A stretch of DNA of 64,000 nucleotides from Nocardia sp. SYP-A9097 (GCF_009649815.1 NZ_WJIC01000001.1:62001-126000), one strand, 5' to 3'. Shown: positions 10,513-19,970, numbered from the stretch's first letter. Translations and numbers: made by a program. Notes: generated by a model from the sequence alone, not told the origin.

Positions 10513-11727
10513 ATGTCCAGTATGCCTGGTGCGCAACGAAAGCGGATAATGCCGGTGGCGCGAGACGCCTCGGTCACCCAGCTGGAACTCTTCTTCGACC
10601 TCGTGATCGTCTTCGCGTTCACCATGGTCACCGATCTGGCCGCGCACGAGACCACCGCCGTGAATCTGCTTCGCGCCCTGGTCATCCTGATGCTGCTGTG
10701 GTGGATGTGGATCGGCTACTCCTGGCTCGGCAATGTGGTCAAGGCCGATGAGGGCATCGCGCGGGTCGCCATGTTCGTGGCCATGGGCTCGGCCTTCGTC
10801 ATCGCGCTGACCATTCCCGAAGCCTTCCATGATCTTCCGGGCGGCTGGTACGGGCCGCTCGTCTTCGTCATCGCGTATCTCGTGGCGCGCTTCGTACACC
10901 TGTGGGTGTTCTGGATGGCCAGCGCCGATGACGAGAAACTGCGCGGACAGGTCATTCGCTGGGCCACCGGATCGCTCACCATCAGCGCGATCCTGCTGCT
11001 GGCCGGTGTGCGCAGTCACGGCGACTGGCAGATTCTGTTCTGGCTGGCCGCGCTCGCCGCGGAGATGCTGTGGACCGGATTTTCCGGCAATGACTGGGTG
11101 CTCAACTCCGCCAAGCACTTTGCCGAACGGTACGGGCTGATCGTCATCATCGCGCTGGGCGAATCCATCGTCTCGATCGGCGTGGGCGTGGCCGGACTGC
11201 CGATCTCCTGGGCCATCACCCTCGGTTCCATGCTCGGTCTCGCGGTCGCGGGGCTCATGTGGTGGGCGTACTTCGATGTGGCGGCCCTGGTGGTCGAGCA
11301 CGAGATGGAGCACGCCACCGGCGAGCGGCGGGTGCAGATCGCGCGCGGCTGCTACACCTACTGGCACTTCCCGATGATCGCCGGAATCGTGGCCATGTCA
11401 CTGGGATTGAAGAAGGTGCTCGGCTATGTGGGCGGGGCGCAAGGACATTCGCTCGAGGACAAGCTGTACGGGATACCGCTGTATGCCCTTTACGGGGGCG
11501 CTGTGGCCTATCTGCTGGCGCTGGCGGGTTTCCGGTACTACGCGACACATAAACTGCTGATTCCGCGTGTGGTGGCCTCGGTGGCGCTATTGGCGCTCAT
11601 CCCGCTCGCCACGGCCCTGCCCGCACTGACCTCGCTCGGCATGCTGTGCATGGTGCTGCTGGCCATGATCGTCTGGGAGACAATGCGATACGCGCAGAAA
11701 CGCGATCACATCCGGCACGGCGGGTAA
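10513..11727 (+). CDS. Low-temperature-requirement protein A (LtrA) family membrane protein
   Basis: Protein of 404 residues with roughly ten to twelve membrane segments and no large soluble domain. The N-terminal family signature is clear: SVTQLELFFDLVIVFAFTMV, then LLWWMWIGYSWLGNVV. Another family block is RYGLIVIIALGESIVSIGVG near residues 207-226. The role of LtrA proteins is not established; the name comes from a Listeria mutant that fails to grow in the cold. In-frame ATGs at 10513, 10522 and 10549 are all possible starts, and I kept the longest. It converges with the membrane gene at 11735, with only seven bases between the two stops. Confidence 0.88.
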   Translation: MSSMPGAQRKRIMPVARDASVTQLELFFDLVIVFAFTMVTDLAAHETTAVNLLRALVILMLLWWMWIGYSWLGNVVKADEGIARVAMFVAMGSAFVIALTIPEAFHDLPGGWYGPLVFVIAYLVARFVHLWVFWMASADDEKLRGQVIRWATGSLTISAILLLAGVRSHGDWQILFWLAALAAEMLWTGFSGNDWVLNSAKHFAERYGLIVIIALGESIVSIGVGVAGLPISWAITLGSMLGLAVAGLMWWAYFDVAALVVEHEMEHATGERRVQIARGCYTYWHFPMIAGIVAMSLGLKKVLGYVGGAQGHSLEDKLYGIPLYALYGGAVAYLLALAGFRYYATHKLLIPRVVASVALLALIPLATALPALTSLGMLCMVLLAMIVWETMRYAQKRDHIRHGG

Positions 11728-11734
11728 CCGAGAA

Positions 11735-12517
11735 CTATTGCGGGGTCCGGTGATTCACCGACTCCGGCACCCGCGCCCCGGTCCGCACCGACTCCCGCAT
11801 CTGATCGATGTTCTCCCGCAATACATCCGCCACCAGCTCATCGGTGCGCGGATCGGCCAGCACCTGGAAGACCAGCCGGAAACTGGCATCGGCGATACCG
11901 CGAATGATGTCCTCGTGGAACGGGAGATAACGCACCCGGCCCAGGGCGGGATCCTGGCGAATGAGCTCGAGCATCATCTGATCGAGCTCACCCCGGTTCT
12001 CCTCCAGCGCATTGGCGATATTGCGGGTGTAGTGGCCGGTGCGCAGCACCTCGCCGACCTCGTCCAGCACGGCCATGGCCACCGGGCGCTTGATGGTCTC
12101 CACAATGACCCCGACCGAACGATTCACCACCGCCGCCGTGACCCGGTCACCGAAGGCGCGATCGGCCACCCGGCCCACCCGGACCGCGATCACCACGATC
12201 CGCAACAGCCGGAAGCCGCGGAAGAACGGGCTGGTGACCGGGATCATGCCCAGCACCTCGTACCAGTAGATGAACGGGAACGTCCAACTCCAGCCCTCAC
12301 GCCGCCAGCGCCACAGGAATTCGGCCAGGAAGATCGCGCAGATGCTGTAGTCGACGATCCGGATCACGTGGTACGTGTGGTCGGAGACGTGGAAGAACGT
12401 CACCCAGACCACCAGCACCACCGACACCACCGCCAGCGCGAGCATGAACAGATCCGTCCACAGGGCGGGCGGCTTGTGCGGGAACTCCCCCGCCTCCGGT
12501 GCGCTGGTCTCGCTCAC
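11735..12517 (-). CDS. Voltage-sensor-like four-helix membrane protein (ion transporter family, no pore seen)
   Basis: Protein of 260 residues. Four membrane segments lie within residues 20-115: ALWTDLFMLALAVVSVVLVV, then IRIVDYSICAIFLAEFLWRW, then an amphipathic stretch ending in RGFRLLRIVVIAVRVGR. The last has arginines at 100, 103, 106, 113 and 116, like an S4 voltage sensor. No S5-P-S6 pore region follows. Instead residues 120-260 are a soluble helical domain (ELDQMMLELIRQDPALGRVR). Related actinobacterial proteins are usually called ion transporters. It could be a voltage- or redox-sensing protein rather than a channel. The gene follows the GMC oxidoreductase on the same strand after 118 bases. 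Confidence 0.78.
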   Translation of the reverse strand: MSETSAPEAGEFPHKPPALWTDLFMLALAVVSVVLVVWVTFFHVSDHTYHVIRIVDYSICAIFLAEFLWRWRREGWSWTFPFIYWYEVLGMIPVTSPFFRGFRLLRIVVIAVRVGRVADRAFGDRVTAAVVNRSVGVIVETIKRPVAMAVLDEVGEVLRTGHYTRNIANALEENRGELDQMMLELIRQDPALGRVRYLPFHEDIIRGIADASFRLVFQVLADPRTDELVADVLRENIDQMRESVRTGARVPESVNHRTPQ

Positions 12518-12635
12518 GCCGACCCCTTCCTCATCGAACGGTCATGGGCCAGCGTAATTGCCGCGACGGAATATGCCCCGAATGCCGGGACCAGGCTGCG
12601 CTGCGCACCCGGCAACATCGCAGCCCGCGAGCCGG

Positions 12636-14264
12636 CTAACTGCCCGCGCGAACGATCGCCTCGATATTGCGTTCGGCGAGCGCGGTAATGGTGAGCGACG
12701 GATTCACCGTCGCGGTACTGCCGGGGATACCCGCGCCGTCCATCACATACAGGCCGGGGTGGCCGTGCACGCGACCGTTCGCATCGGTCGCCCGGCCGTA
12801 GACCGCGCCACCGAGCGGATGCGCGGTGAAGAAGGCATTGGCGTCATAACCGATGGGCCCGTAGTCGACCGGCGAGTTCGAGCGGTCGGCGATCCGGCGA
12901 TCGACCGCGTGGGCCGCCGCCATCACCCGATCCTGTACGCCGCGTGGCCAATTCAGGCCGACGGTATTGTGCGCGCGGTCGTACACGAAGCGGGCGCGGG
13001 TCGGATCCAGCACGATACCGAGCGACGCGATGGCCATGGTGTCCACCGGAATGCCTGGGATAAACCAGTTTTCGAGAGTCAGCGGGGTATCGCTCTGGTC
13101 GTGGATGCGGGTGGCGCTGGGTACGCCGCCGCCGGTGAGCGTCGGCTCGTCGACGCTACGGGCCAGCACCACATCGCCGTTCGTGCCCCAGCCGTCGCCG
13201 ATGTACTCATTGAGATTCGGCAGCGTGCCGGTGGCCTGGGCACGCACCAGTAGTTCGGAGGTGCCGATCGAGCCCGCGCCGAGGAACAGCCGATCACAGG
13301 TCAGGGTGCGGGTGCGCAGCACCTGACCGCTCGGGGCCAGCTTGGTGACCGACACCACGTATTTGCCGGTGCCGTCCTGACCGATCGAATCCACCCGATG
13401 CCCGGGGAAGATTCCGGTGCGGCCGGTGCCCTCGGCGTAGCGCAGATAGTTCTGATTGAGATCGAACTTCGCGCCATTGGAGTTGCCGAGATTACTGCGC
13501 GCGACGGTCGCCGAAGCCCTCGAGGTGCCGGCCAGTTCGGCGCGCACCACATCCCAGTTGAAGATCGAATCATTGGGTATCGGGTCGTAACCCGCCGTGC
13601 GCACCTGCCGATCCCACACCCGCGAATGCGAGAACGGCGCGGTGTTGTAGATATCGGCGGGCATTGCACTGAGCCGCAACACATCCCGCACCCGCGGGTA
13701 GTAGACGCGATCGAGTTCTTCGTAGTCGGCGATACCGCCGTACAGCGAATCGAACAGATACCTCGGCGGCGCGACCATGGCCCCGCTGAATATCACCGAC
13801 CCACCGCCGACCGCCGCACCGCGCCACACATCGATTCCGCCGAACTCGGTGACATCGAGTACCCCGCCGAAATCGGCGAAGGTCATCGGCACCTTGGTGA
13901 CGCCGGTGAAGCTGGTGCGATGCCAGAAGCCGCGGCCGTCCGGCAGATCGTCGCCGGTGAAGATCTCCCGATTGGGATCATTGGGCCAGCGAGATCCGCG
14001 CTCCAGCACCGTATTCCGCACGCCCGCCTGGGCCAGCCGCAAGGCCGTCACGGCCGCACCGAATCCGGAGCCGATGACGATCGCCTCGGTGTACTCCGGC
14101 GGATCCGGCAGCGGCGCAAAGATTTCCGGCACCCAGCCCTCGAACAGTGCGTTCCACACCGGATTCGCCGACGCGGTCCCGGCGCCGCGCGCGGCAACCC
14201 CCGATCCCATGCCCGCGAGCAGAGCCGCTACCCCCGCAGCCTTCAACACGGCGCGCCTGCGCAA
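12636..14264 (-). CDS. Secreted GMC-family oxidoreductase, cholesterol oxidase-like
   Basis: FAD-dependent enzyme of 542 residues, most like the GMC-type cholesterol oxidases that oxidise and isomerise 3-beta-hydroxysteroids. An N-terminal twin-arginine signal is present (RRRAVLKAAGVAALLAG, then AARGAGTASA). The FAD Rossmann motif is AIVIGSGFGAAVTALRLAQA near residue 60. The catalytic region has NAFFTAHPLGGAVYGRATD (His), DGAGIPGSTATVNPSLTI and ALAERN at the end, as in Streptomyces/Rhodococcus cholesterol oxidase. The start is TTG at 14264, chosen because GGAGGT lies six bases upstream and the Tat motif begins there. Substrate is inferred; other secreted sterol or alcohol oxidases are possible. 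Confidence 0.88.
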   Translation of the reverse strand: MRRRAVLKAAGVAALLAGMGSGVAARGAGTASANPVWNALFEGWVPEIFAPLPDPPEYTEAIVIGSGFGAAVTALRLAQAGVRNTVLERGSRWPNDPNREIFTGDDLPDGRGFWHRTSFTGVTKVPMTFADFGGVLDVTEFGGIDVWRGAAVGGGSVIFSGAMVAPPRYLFDSLYGGIADYEELDRVYYPRVRDVLRLSAMPADIYNTAPFSHSRVWDRQVRTAGYDPIPNDSIFNWDVVRAELAGTSRASATVARSNLGNSNGAKFDLNQNYLRYAEGTGRTGIFPGHRVDSIGQDGTGKYVVSVTKLAPSGQVLRTRTLTCDRLFLGAGSIGTSELLVRAQATGTLPNLNEYIGDGWGTNGDVVLARSVDEPTLTGGGVPSATRIHDQSDTPLTLENWFIPGIPVDTMAIASLGIVLDPTRARFVYDRAHNTVGLNWPRGVQDRVMAAAHAVDRRIADRSNSPVDYGPIGYDANAFFTAHPLGGAVYGRATDANGRVHGHPGLYVMDGAGIPGSTATVNPSLTITALAERNIEAIVRAGS

Positions 14265-14407
14265 CCGGCCACCTCCTTCATCAAGTAGGCCGCGCGCGAG
14301 ATTACCGGTCGGTCAGCTTCGCGACAACATATACGGCGTGAGCAACCACGTTCGTTATGCGTGTCGGCTATGTGTCACGGGTGCGGCGTGGTAAGCGCCG
14401 CGGCCCG

Positions 14408-15118
14408 TCAGGCGCGCAGGCGTTCCCGGCGCAGCTGGTCGACCTCCGGAAGATCCAGGGGCGAAAGGGAATCCACGCCGAGGACTTTCTTGATCAGATA
14501 GTCGGCGAGTTCGGGATTGCGGGCCAGCGCGGGGCCGTGCATGTAGGTGCCCAGCACCGACCCCTGGACCACACCTTCGAGGCCGTCGCCCACACCGTTG
14601 CCGACACCCTTGGCGACCCGCGCCAGGCCGGTCGCCGCGCCGCCGAGTTTCGTTCCACCACGGTGGTTTTCGAATCCGGTGAGCGGTTGGGTGAGGCCGG
14701 GGAGCAGGGGCTGGGTGGCAACCTCGCCGATGGCGCGCTTGTCCTGCGGGGAGGTGGTGACGTCGAAAAGCCCTACGCCGTCGACTCGTTCGCCCGAGGA
14801 GGTCTCGTACCAGTGCCCCAGCACCTGGATGGCGGCGCAGATGGCCAGCACCGGCGCACCACGGCCGGCGGCCTGCTGCAGGCCCGGATACCGCTGCAGG
14901 TGACGGGTGGCCAGCCGCTGCGCGGAATCCTCCGCGCCCCCGAGCAGGTAGACATCCAGGGAGTCCGGAACCGGGTCGGAGAGCGTGATTTCCACGATTT
15001 CGGCGGCATGGCCGCGCATGCGCAGGCGCTGGCGCAGCACCACGGCATTGCCGCCGTCGCCGTAGGTGCCCATGACATCGGGCAGCACGAGGCCGATGCG
15101 TACGGTCGAATCGCTCAT
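14408..15118 (-). CDS. gatD: Lipid II isoglutaminyl synthase, glutaminase subunit GatD
   Basis: Class-I glutamine amidotransferase of 236 residues that supplies ammonia to MurT for amidation of D-glutamate in lipid II. The nucleophile is Cys94 in VLAICAAIQVLGHWYE and the catalytic His is H194 in VLGTYMHGPAL. The N-terminus IGLVLPDVMGTYGDGGNAVV is the cobyric-acid-synthase-like start typical of GatD. The ATG overlaps the murT stop as ATGA (15115-15118), so translation is coupled and the two subunits are made together. This pair matches the genes annotated murT and cobQ2/gatD in mycobacteria. It acts on the cytoplasmic side before the lipid II flippase. Confidence 0.95.
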   Translation of the reverse strand: MSDSTVRIGLVLPDVMGTYGDGGNAVVLRQRLRMRGHAAEIVEITLSDPVPDSLDVYLLGGAEDSAQRLATRHLQRYPGLQQAAGRGAPVLAICAAIQVLGHWYETSSGERVDGVGLFDVTTSPQDKRAIGEVATQPLLPGLTQPLTGFENHRGGTKLGGAATGLARVAKGVGNGVGDGLEGVVQGSVLGTYMHGPALARNPELADYLIKKVLGVDSLSPLDLPEVDQLRRERLRA

Positions 15119-16356
15119 GCCCGCGCCTTCTCTTCCAGGTCTCGGTTCAGGTCACGGAAGGCCGTGTAATTGGCGAGCACCTCCACCCGGCCGGGCGGGC
15201 AGGATGCGATGGCGCGCAAGGGATCCGCCACTGTGGTGTGCTCCACACCGGCATAGGTGAGGCGGACCGCCAGATCGGTGGCGCGTTCGCCCGCGGCCAC
15301 CACCTGGGTGCCCTCGAAATGTTCGAAGCGGACGTCCCACAGCCAGGACAGGTCTTCGCCGTCGGGCACCTGGCCGTTCACGGCAATGACCAAACCCGTT
15401 GCGGCGGAGTCGATCATGGACAGCGCCTCCTGCCAGCCGGCCGGATTCTTGGCCAGCAACAGGCGGGCGGTATGCCCGTTCACCTCGACAGTGCGGTAGC
15501 GGCCCGCGATCTCGTTCACGGTGCCGGTGGCGCGCGCGGCAGCGGCGGGATCCGCGCCCATGGCGACGGCCGCGGCCACCGCCTGCGCCGCGTTACCGCG
15601 ATTGGCGCGACCCGGAAGGGCAAGGGCCAGTGGCAATTCCAGGCCATCCGGACCGTAGACGGTGTGCTCGTCCACCCGCCATTGCGGTTCCGGGCGCTTG
15701 AAATCCGTTCCGGTGCTGTACCAGTGCTCGCCCTCCCACAGGATGGGTTCACCGCTGCGCGGGCAACTGGTGGCATCCACCGACCAGCCGCTCCCGGCGG
15801 ATACCCACACCACATTCGGATGGTCGTAGGCGATGGAGGTGACCAGCACATCGTCACAATTGGCGATCAGCACGGCATTCGGATGCCGGGCCATACCGGC
15901 GCGCAGGCGGCGCTCGATCATATTGATCTCGCCGACCCGGTCCAGCTGATCGCGGGAGAGATTGAGCAGCACCACCACGGCGGGCTCGAGGGCATCGGCC
16001 ACATGCGGCAGATGCAGTTCGTCCACCTCGATGGCGGCCAGGTGCGCGGTGCGATTCGCGGTGAGCGCGGCCACGATTCCGGCATCCATATTGGCGCCGT
16101 CGGCCTGGGTGGCGACCGCGCCGATCGTCTGTAGTGCGGCGGTGGTCATGCGCGTGGTGGTCGACTTGCCGTTGGTGCCGGTGACCAGCACCGTCCGGCG
16201 GCCGCGCCCCAACTGCGTCATGATCGTCGGATCGATCTTCAGCGCGATCAGGCCGCCGATCATCGAACCATTGCCGCGCCCGGCGCGCCGCGACGCCCAG
16301 GACGCCGCCGTCGCCGCCCGCAGCGCCAGCTGTCCGCGTACCGAAATGTCTGCCAC
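15115..16356 (-). CDS. murT: Lipid II isoglutaminyl synthase, Mur-ligase subunit MurT
   Basis: Mur-ligase-fold protein of 413 residues that activates the alpha-carboxyl of D-isoglutamate in lipid II for amidation with GatD. The P-loop GTNGKSTTT lies at 60-68. Mur middle-domain motifs include AIEVDELHLPHV near 109-119 and VLLNLSRDQLDRVGEI near 129-144. A C-terminal DUF1727-like domain contacts GatD. In the position of the four-Cys zinc ribbon of Gram-positive MurT I find only Cys198 (TSCPRSGEPILWEGEHWYS). The second CxxC pair is absent, so this copy probably does not bind zinc there. It is the first gene of the murT-gatD operon. Confidence 0.95.
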   Translation of the reverse strand: MADISVRGQLALRAATAASWASRRAGRGNGSMIGGLIALKIDPTIMTQLGRGRRTVLVTGTNGKSTTTRMTTAALQTIGAVATQADGANMDAGIVAALTANRTAHLAAIEVDELHLPHVADALEPAVVVLLNLSRDQLDRVGEINMIERRLRAGMARHPNAVLIANCDDVLVTSIAYDHPNVVWVSAGSGWSVDATSCPRSGEPILWEGEHWYSTGTDFKRPEPQWRVDEHTVYGPDGLELPLALALPGRANRGNAAQAVAAAVAMGADPAAAARATGTVNEIAGRYRTVEVNGHTARLLLAKNPAGWQEALSMIDSAATGLVIAVNGQVPDGEDLSWLWDVRFEHFEGTQVVAAGERATDLAVRLTYAGVEHTTVADPLRAIASCPPGRVEVLANYTAFRDLNRDLEEKARA

Positions 16357-16429
16357 GCCGCGAGTTTATTGGTGCGACCGCGCCGATGCGCAGGCGGCAT
16401 AGACCCGGGTGGGGTGAGCTGCGCCGCAA

Positions 16430-17050
16430 TCAGGACTTGTAGAGCAGGTCCTCGTACGTGTGCGAGTAGTGCTTTTCCAATTGTTCGAGGGTCTCGGTGC
16501 TGTCCGGCTGCAATTCCTTCACCAGATGAGCCTGATTCGGCAGGGTGTCGGCCGGCCACTCATCCGGCTTCCACAACCCACTGCGCAGGAAAGCCTTGGC
16601 ACAGTGCAGGAAGATCTGCTCGACCGCCACCTCGACGGCCAGGATCGGGCGATGGCCCTGCACCACCATGTCGTCGAAGTAGGGGGCATCACGCACCAGG
16701 CGGGCGCGGCCGTTGATGCGCAGGGTTTCACCGCGACCGGGAATCAGGAAGATCACGCCCACATGCGGATTGCTCAGCATATTCAGATAGCCGTCCGCGC
16801 GGCGATTACCCGGACGCTCCGGAATGGCGATGGTGTGGTCGTCCAGTACGCGGACGAAACCGGCCGGATCACCCTTCGGCGAGGCATCGCACTTGCCGTC
16901 GGCGTCACTGGTGGCCAGCACCACGAAGGGAGAGAGGGAGATCCATTCCTTGTCACGGGCATGGAGCGCGACGCGCTCCTTGGCGACGGCCCGGGGTGTC
17001 GGAGCACCCAGGAGTTCACGCAATTCGGCCGGATCGACGATCTCGCTCAT
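16430..17050 (-). CDS. PPOX-class FMN-dependent protein (pyridoxamine phosphate oxidase-like)
   Basis: Protein of 206 residues with a split beta-barrel flavin fold. Visible family pattern: SPFVVLATSDADGKCDASPKG near residues 40-60, then FVRVLDDHTIAIPERPGNRR and LSNPHVGVIFLIPGRGETLR. The end, with HCAKAFLRSGLWKPDEWP, resembles the DR_2398-type PPOX subfamily. Such proteins bind FMN and reduce or oxidise small molecules; the substrate is unknown. The ATG at 17050 is chosen because it begins the recognised N-terminus (MSEIVDPAELRELLG). Upstream reading frame into the next gene is not likely coding. It lies 56 bases after the FAD oxidoreductase on the same strand, so co-transcription is possible. 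Confidence 0.87.
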   Translation of the reverse strand: MSEIVDPAELRELLGAPTPRAVAKERVALHARDKEWISLSPFVVLATSDADGKCDASPKGDPAGFVRVLDDHTIAIPERPGNRRADGYLNMLSNPHVGVIFLIPGRGETLRINGRARLVRDAPYFDDMVVQGHRPILAVEVAVEQIFLHCAKAFLRSGLWKPDEWPADTLPNQAHLVKELQPDSTETLEQLEKHYSHTYEDLLYKS

Positions 17051-17106
17051 GATTCGATTCAACGCGCGAACCGCCCTGCGCCGCCAGTGAATTGTGCGGT
17101 ATCTGC

Positions 17107-18873
17107 CTAAAGCGGGGCGTCGAAGAGGTTCGGCTGACCGGACTTGAAACGCGCGATATCCAACTGCCGGAACGGTTCCAGCTCGGAGGCACGGTAGAGT
17201 GTAAAGAGCCGGCAGCGCGGGGCATTCGAGCCGGACACCTCCAGCAGCGCGTTCACCGCCGTGCGCGCGGCCTCGGACGCGCCCTCCATGGTCGCCAGAT
17301 CCACATTGGTGCGCACGTAATCGCCTGCCAGGAAAAGATTTTCGATATCGGCGGTATGCGATTCCGGGCGCAGTGCCCAAGAGCCCGCGGTATTGATCAA
17401 CAGCGGATCGGCATTGGTATTGCGCTTGTTCGCACCGTCCCAGGTGATGCCGGTGTCCAGGAACCAGGAGTGCAGGTCCGCGTCGGCGAGCAGTTCGCGC
17501 TGATCGTTGAGATGCGCTTTGAGCTGCGCCCATACCTCGCGGGCGATCTCATCGTGGGTGCACTCCTTGGCTGGTTTGCCGTAGAGGAGGCCGGGGGTGT
17601 TCCAATCCGAGATGTCCACCGACAGGCAGTCCCGCACGGTGCCGTCACCGAGGCCGGTGACCGGGGTACGCGCCCAGAACTGGTTCTGCGAAATGGAAGT
17701 CAGCGACCACGGCGAATCCACGTAGGCGACATGGCCGCGCGCGATACCGATCTCACGCTTCAGGAAGAATTGGATGCCGGTCATCCAGTCCACCATGAGC
17801 TGGCTCATACCCGCCAGATCCGGTCGGCGGGAAAGGATTTCGGGACTCCACAGCGTGCGCGCCACCTCGGTGGGGACGGCGCAGACGAAGTAATCGGCCT
17901 CGATCTGCCGGGCCGCGCCGGAGCCGTCGACAATGCGGGCCGCGGTAATGCGGCCATCGGCGATATCGAGTCCGCGCACCTCACCGGTCGCGAATTTCAC
18001 ACCGAGTTCGCGCAGCCGCGCGACCCACGGATCGATCCACGCCTCATTGGTGGAGCCGTTCAGAAGACGGTCCAGCGCACCGTCATTCGCGACTTCCAGG
18101 GGGTTGCCGAGGAACTGCTCACCCATATTGCCGATGGTGAGGGTGCTGGCCAGATCGTCCTTGGCGGCCACCAGCAGCGTGGTCAGCGTGCGCGAGAGCA
18201 GCATGCGGAATTCGGTGGAGCGGCGGCCCGCGCCGACGTAATCACGCCAGGAGACCTTGTCCCACTGGCCATATCGGCGTGCATCACAGCTGGTGTTGAA
18301 GACCAGCAGCCGATTGGCGAAGTAGAGCGCGTCTGATTCGGACATCTTGGTGCTGGTGGCAATGGCCGAGCCGACGGTTTCGCGGAAATCGTCGGGGGTG
18401 GCCCAGATGCGGCCCGCGCGGCCCAGCGGCAGGATCACATCATCGGCGTCGCGGCGGGAGAAGCGCGCCTCGGGGGCCGCGATCAGATTGTCCCAGACTC
18501 CATTGGCGTTGCCCGCGAACGGGATTCGCCGCATGGTGTCCGGAATATGGCGGTAGAAACCGGGGAAGAAGCGGAAGCCGTGCTCGCCCATCAGCTCCGG
18601 GCGGCCGTCGCGGCCACTACCCGGCACCGGGATGCTGCGGGCTTTGCCACCCAGTGCCCGGCGCTCGTAAAGGGTGACATCGAAGCCGCGCTCGGCCAGT
18701 TCGTGCGCGGCGGTCAGCCCGGCGACACCACCGCCGAGCACCACCACGCCGCGGCTGGGATCGGCCGACGCGAGGGTCGGGCGCAGGGTGGCGGCCGTGC
18801 CCGCCAGAGTGCCCGCCGCGACCGCGCCACGCAGCACCGTTCGCCGCGTGACGGACAAACGCTGTCCCGTCAT
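17107..18873 (-). CDS. Tat-exported FAD-dependent amine oxidase/desaturase-like oxidoreductase
   Basis: Protein of 588 residues. A twin-arginine signal peptide (SVTRRTVLRGAVAAGTLAGT) is followed by the FAD Rossmann motif GVVVLGGGVAGLTAAHELAE near residue 43 and VTLYERRALGGKARSIPVPG. The C-terminal FAD block is ENLFLAGDYVRTNVDLATME. This layout matches hydroxysqualene dehydroxylase, phytoene desaturase and amine oxidase relatives; the long insert region and GEHGFRFFPGFYRHIPDTM are typical of a clade of unknown substrate. The ATG at 18873 has GGGAGGTAGGGA directly upstream. A Tat signal suggests the cofactor is inserted before export. The substrate may be a lipid or isoprenoid, but that is a guess. 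Confidence 0.85.
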   Translation of the reverse strand: MTGQRLSVTRRTVLRGAVAAGTLAGTAATLRPTLASADPSRGVVVLGGGVAGLTAAHELAERGFDVTLYERRALGGKARSIPVPGSGRDGRPELMGEHGFRFFPGFYRHIPDTMRRIPFAGNANGVWDNLIAAPEARFSRRDADDVILPLGRAGRIWATPDDFRETVGSAIATSTKMSESDALYFANRLLVFNTSCDARRYGQWDKVSWRDYVGAGRRSTEFRMLLSRTLTTLLVAAKDDLASTLTIGNMGEQFLGNPLEVANDGALDRLLNGSTNEAWIDPWVARLRELGVKFATGEVRGLDIADGRITAARIVDGSGAARQIEADYFVCAVPTEVARTLWSPEILSRRPDLAGMSQLMVDWMTGIQFFLKREIGIARGHVAYVDSPWSLTSISQNQFWARTPVTGLGDGTVRDCLSVDISDWNTPGLLYGKPAKECTHDEIAREVWAQLKAHLNDQRELLADADLHSWFLDTGITWDGANKRNTNADPLLINTAGSWALRPESHTADIENLFLAGDYVRTNVDLATMEGASEAARTAVNALLEVSGSNAPRCRLFTLYRASELEPFRQLDIARFKSGQPNLFDAPL

Positions 18874-18986
18874 TCCCTACCTCCCACGCCTTGGGGAATC
18901 CTAGGCAGCGGGAACCGGCGGCGGGTCCGTAGGGTCGGTTTTTCGTACCCCGTGTCGTCCTTTGATGTGTGTATGCCGACCGTTCG

Positions 18987-19970
18987 CTACACCTCCGCGA
19001 GGCGCGCGGCCGATTCCCCCGGAATCACCCGAGGTGACGGGGTCGCCGTCGGCTCCGGAGCCGGATTCGCAGACTTCGCAGCGCCCGCCGAGGTCGCGGT
19101 GAACGCGCCCGCGATCACAATGGCCGCACCCAGCAGGGAGATGCCCGACGGCCGCTCGTGCAGGAACGCCCACGAGGCGGCGATACCCACCACCGGAACC
19201 ATGAGCGAGAGTGGGGCGACCGTGCCCGCCGGATAGCGGCTCATGAGATAGGTCCACAGGCCCGAACCGGCGATGGTGCCCAGCAGCACGATGTAGGCGA
19301 GAGCGGCATATGCGGGCCAGCCACTCGCGGAGAACGAGTCGGCCAGATCACGCAGGCCGGTGGTGGGGCCCTCGGTCATGGCGGACAGTGCGAACATCGG
19401 CAGCGGTGGAATGACCGTCATCCACAGCGTCAGGTGGAGCGGGTTCACCGGGCGGGCGGGCGACGGCGCGGAATGCGCTGCGGCCATACGGGATCCGATA
19501 TTGCCGAACGCCCAGCCCAATCCGCCGAGCAGCGTCAGGATCAGCGGCGGCAGCGCCGCGGAATGCGAACGGTCCCAGCCGATTACCGCCATACCCGCCA
19601 TGGCGACCGCGATTCCGGCGAACTGGATCGGACGCAGCCGCTCGCGCAGGAACACCGCACCCAGCAGCACCGTGAACGGCGCGGAGGACTGCAGCACCAG
19701 CGACGACAATCCGGTCGGCATACCGGCGCGCATGGCACTGAACAGAAACGCGAACTGCAGAATCCCGAATCCGACGCCGTACAACAGCAGCCAGAGCCAA
19801 GGCACCTGCGGTCGCGGCACGAAGATCAGCACCGGCACCGCGATCACCGCGAACCGCAGCGCCGCGAAGAAGAACGGCGGAAAGTGGTCGAGCCCAACCC
19901 GAATGGCCAGGAAATTCAGCCCCCACAACACCACAACACCCAGGCCGAGCAGCCGATCACGATTGGTCAT
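18987..19970 (-). CDS. EamA/DMT-superfamily transporter
   Basis: Integral membrane protein of 327 residues with ten predicted helices arranged as two EamA repeats. Repeat 1 starts RLLGLGVVVLWGLNFLAIRV; repeat 2 includes LGGLGWAFGNIGSRMAAA and LMVPVVGIAASWAFLHERPS, a typical EamA end. It probably exports a metabolite or amino acid. The ATG at 19970 is preferred because the first membrane segment begins soon after; no good ribosome site is visible, so a leaderless message is possible. It is divergent from a LysR-type regulator with 75 bases between, the usual arrangement of an effector-controlled exporter. A CCGCA-GTATT-TGCGG dyad lies just upstream of its start. Confidence 0.9.
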   Translation of the reverse strand: MTNRDRLLGLGVVVLWGLNFLAIRVGLDHFPPFFFAALRFAVIAVPVLIFVPRPQVPWLWLLLYGVGFGILQFAFLFSAMRAGMPTGLSSLVLQSSAPFTVLLGAVFLRERLRPIQFAGIAVAMAGMAVIGWDRSHSAALPPLILTLLGGLGWAFGNIGSRMAAAHSAPSPARPVNPLHLTLWMTVIPPLPMFALSAMTEGPTTGLRDLADSFSASGWPAYAALAYIVLLGTIAGSGLWTYLMSRYPAGTVAPLSLMVPVVGIAASWAFLHERPSGISLLGAAIVIAGAFTATSAGAAKSANPAPEPTATPSPRVIPGESAARLAEV

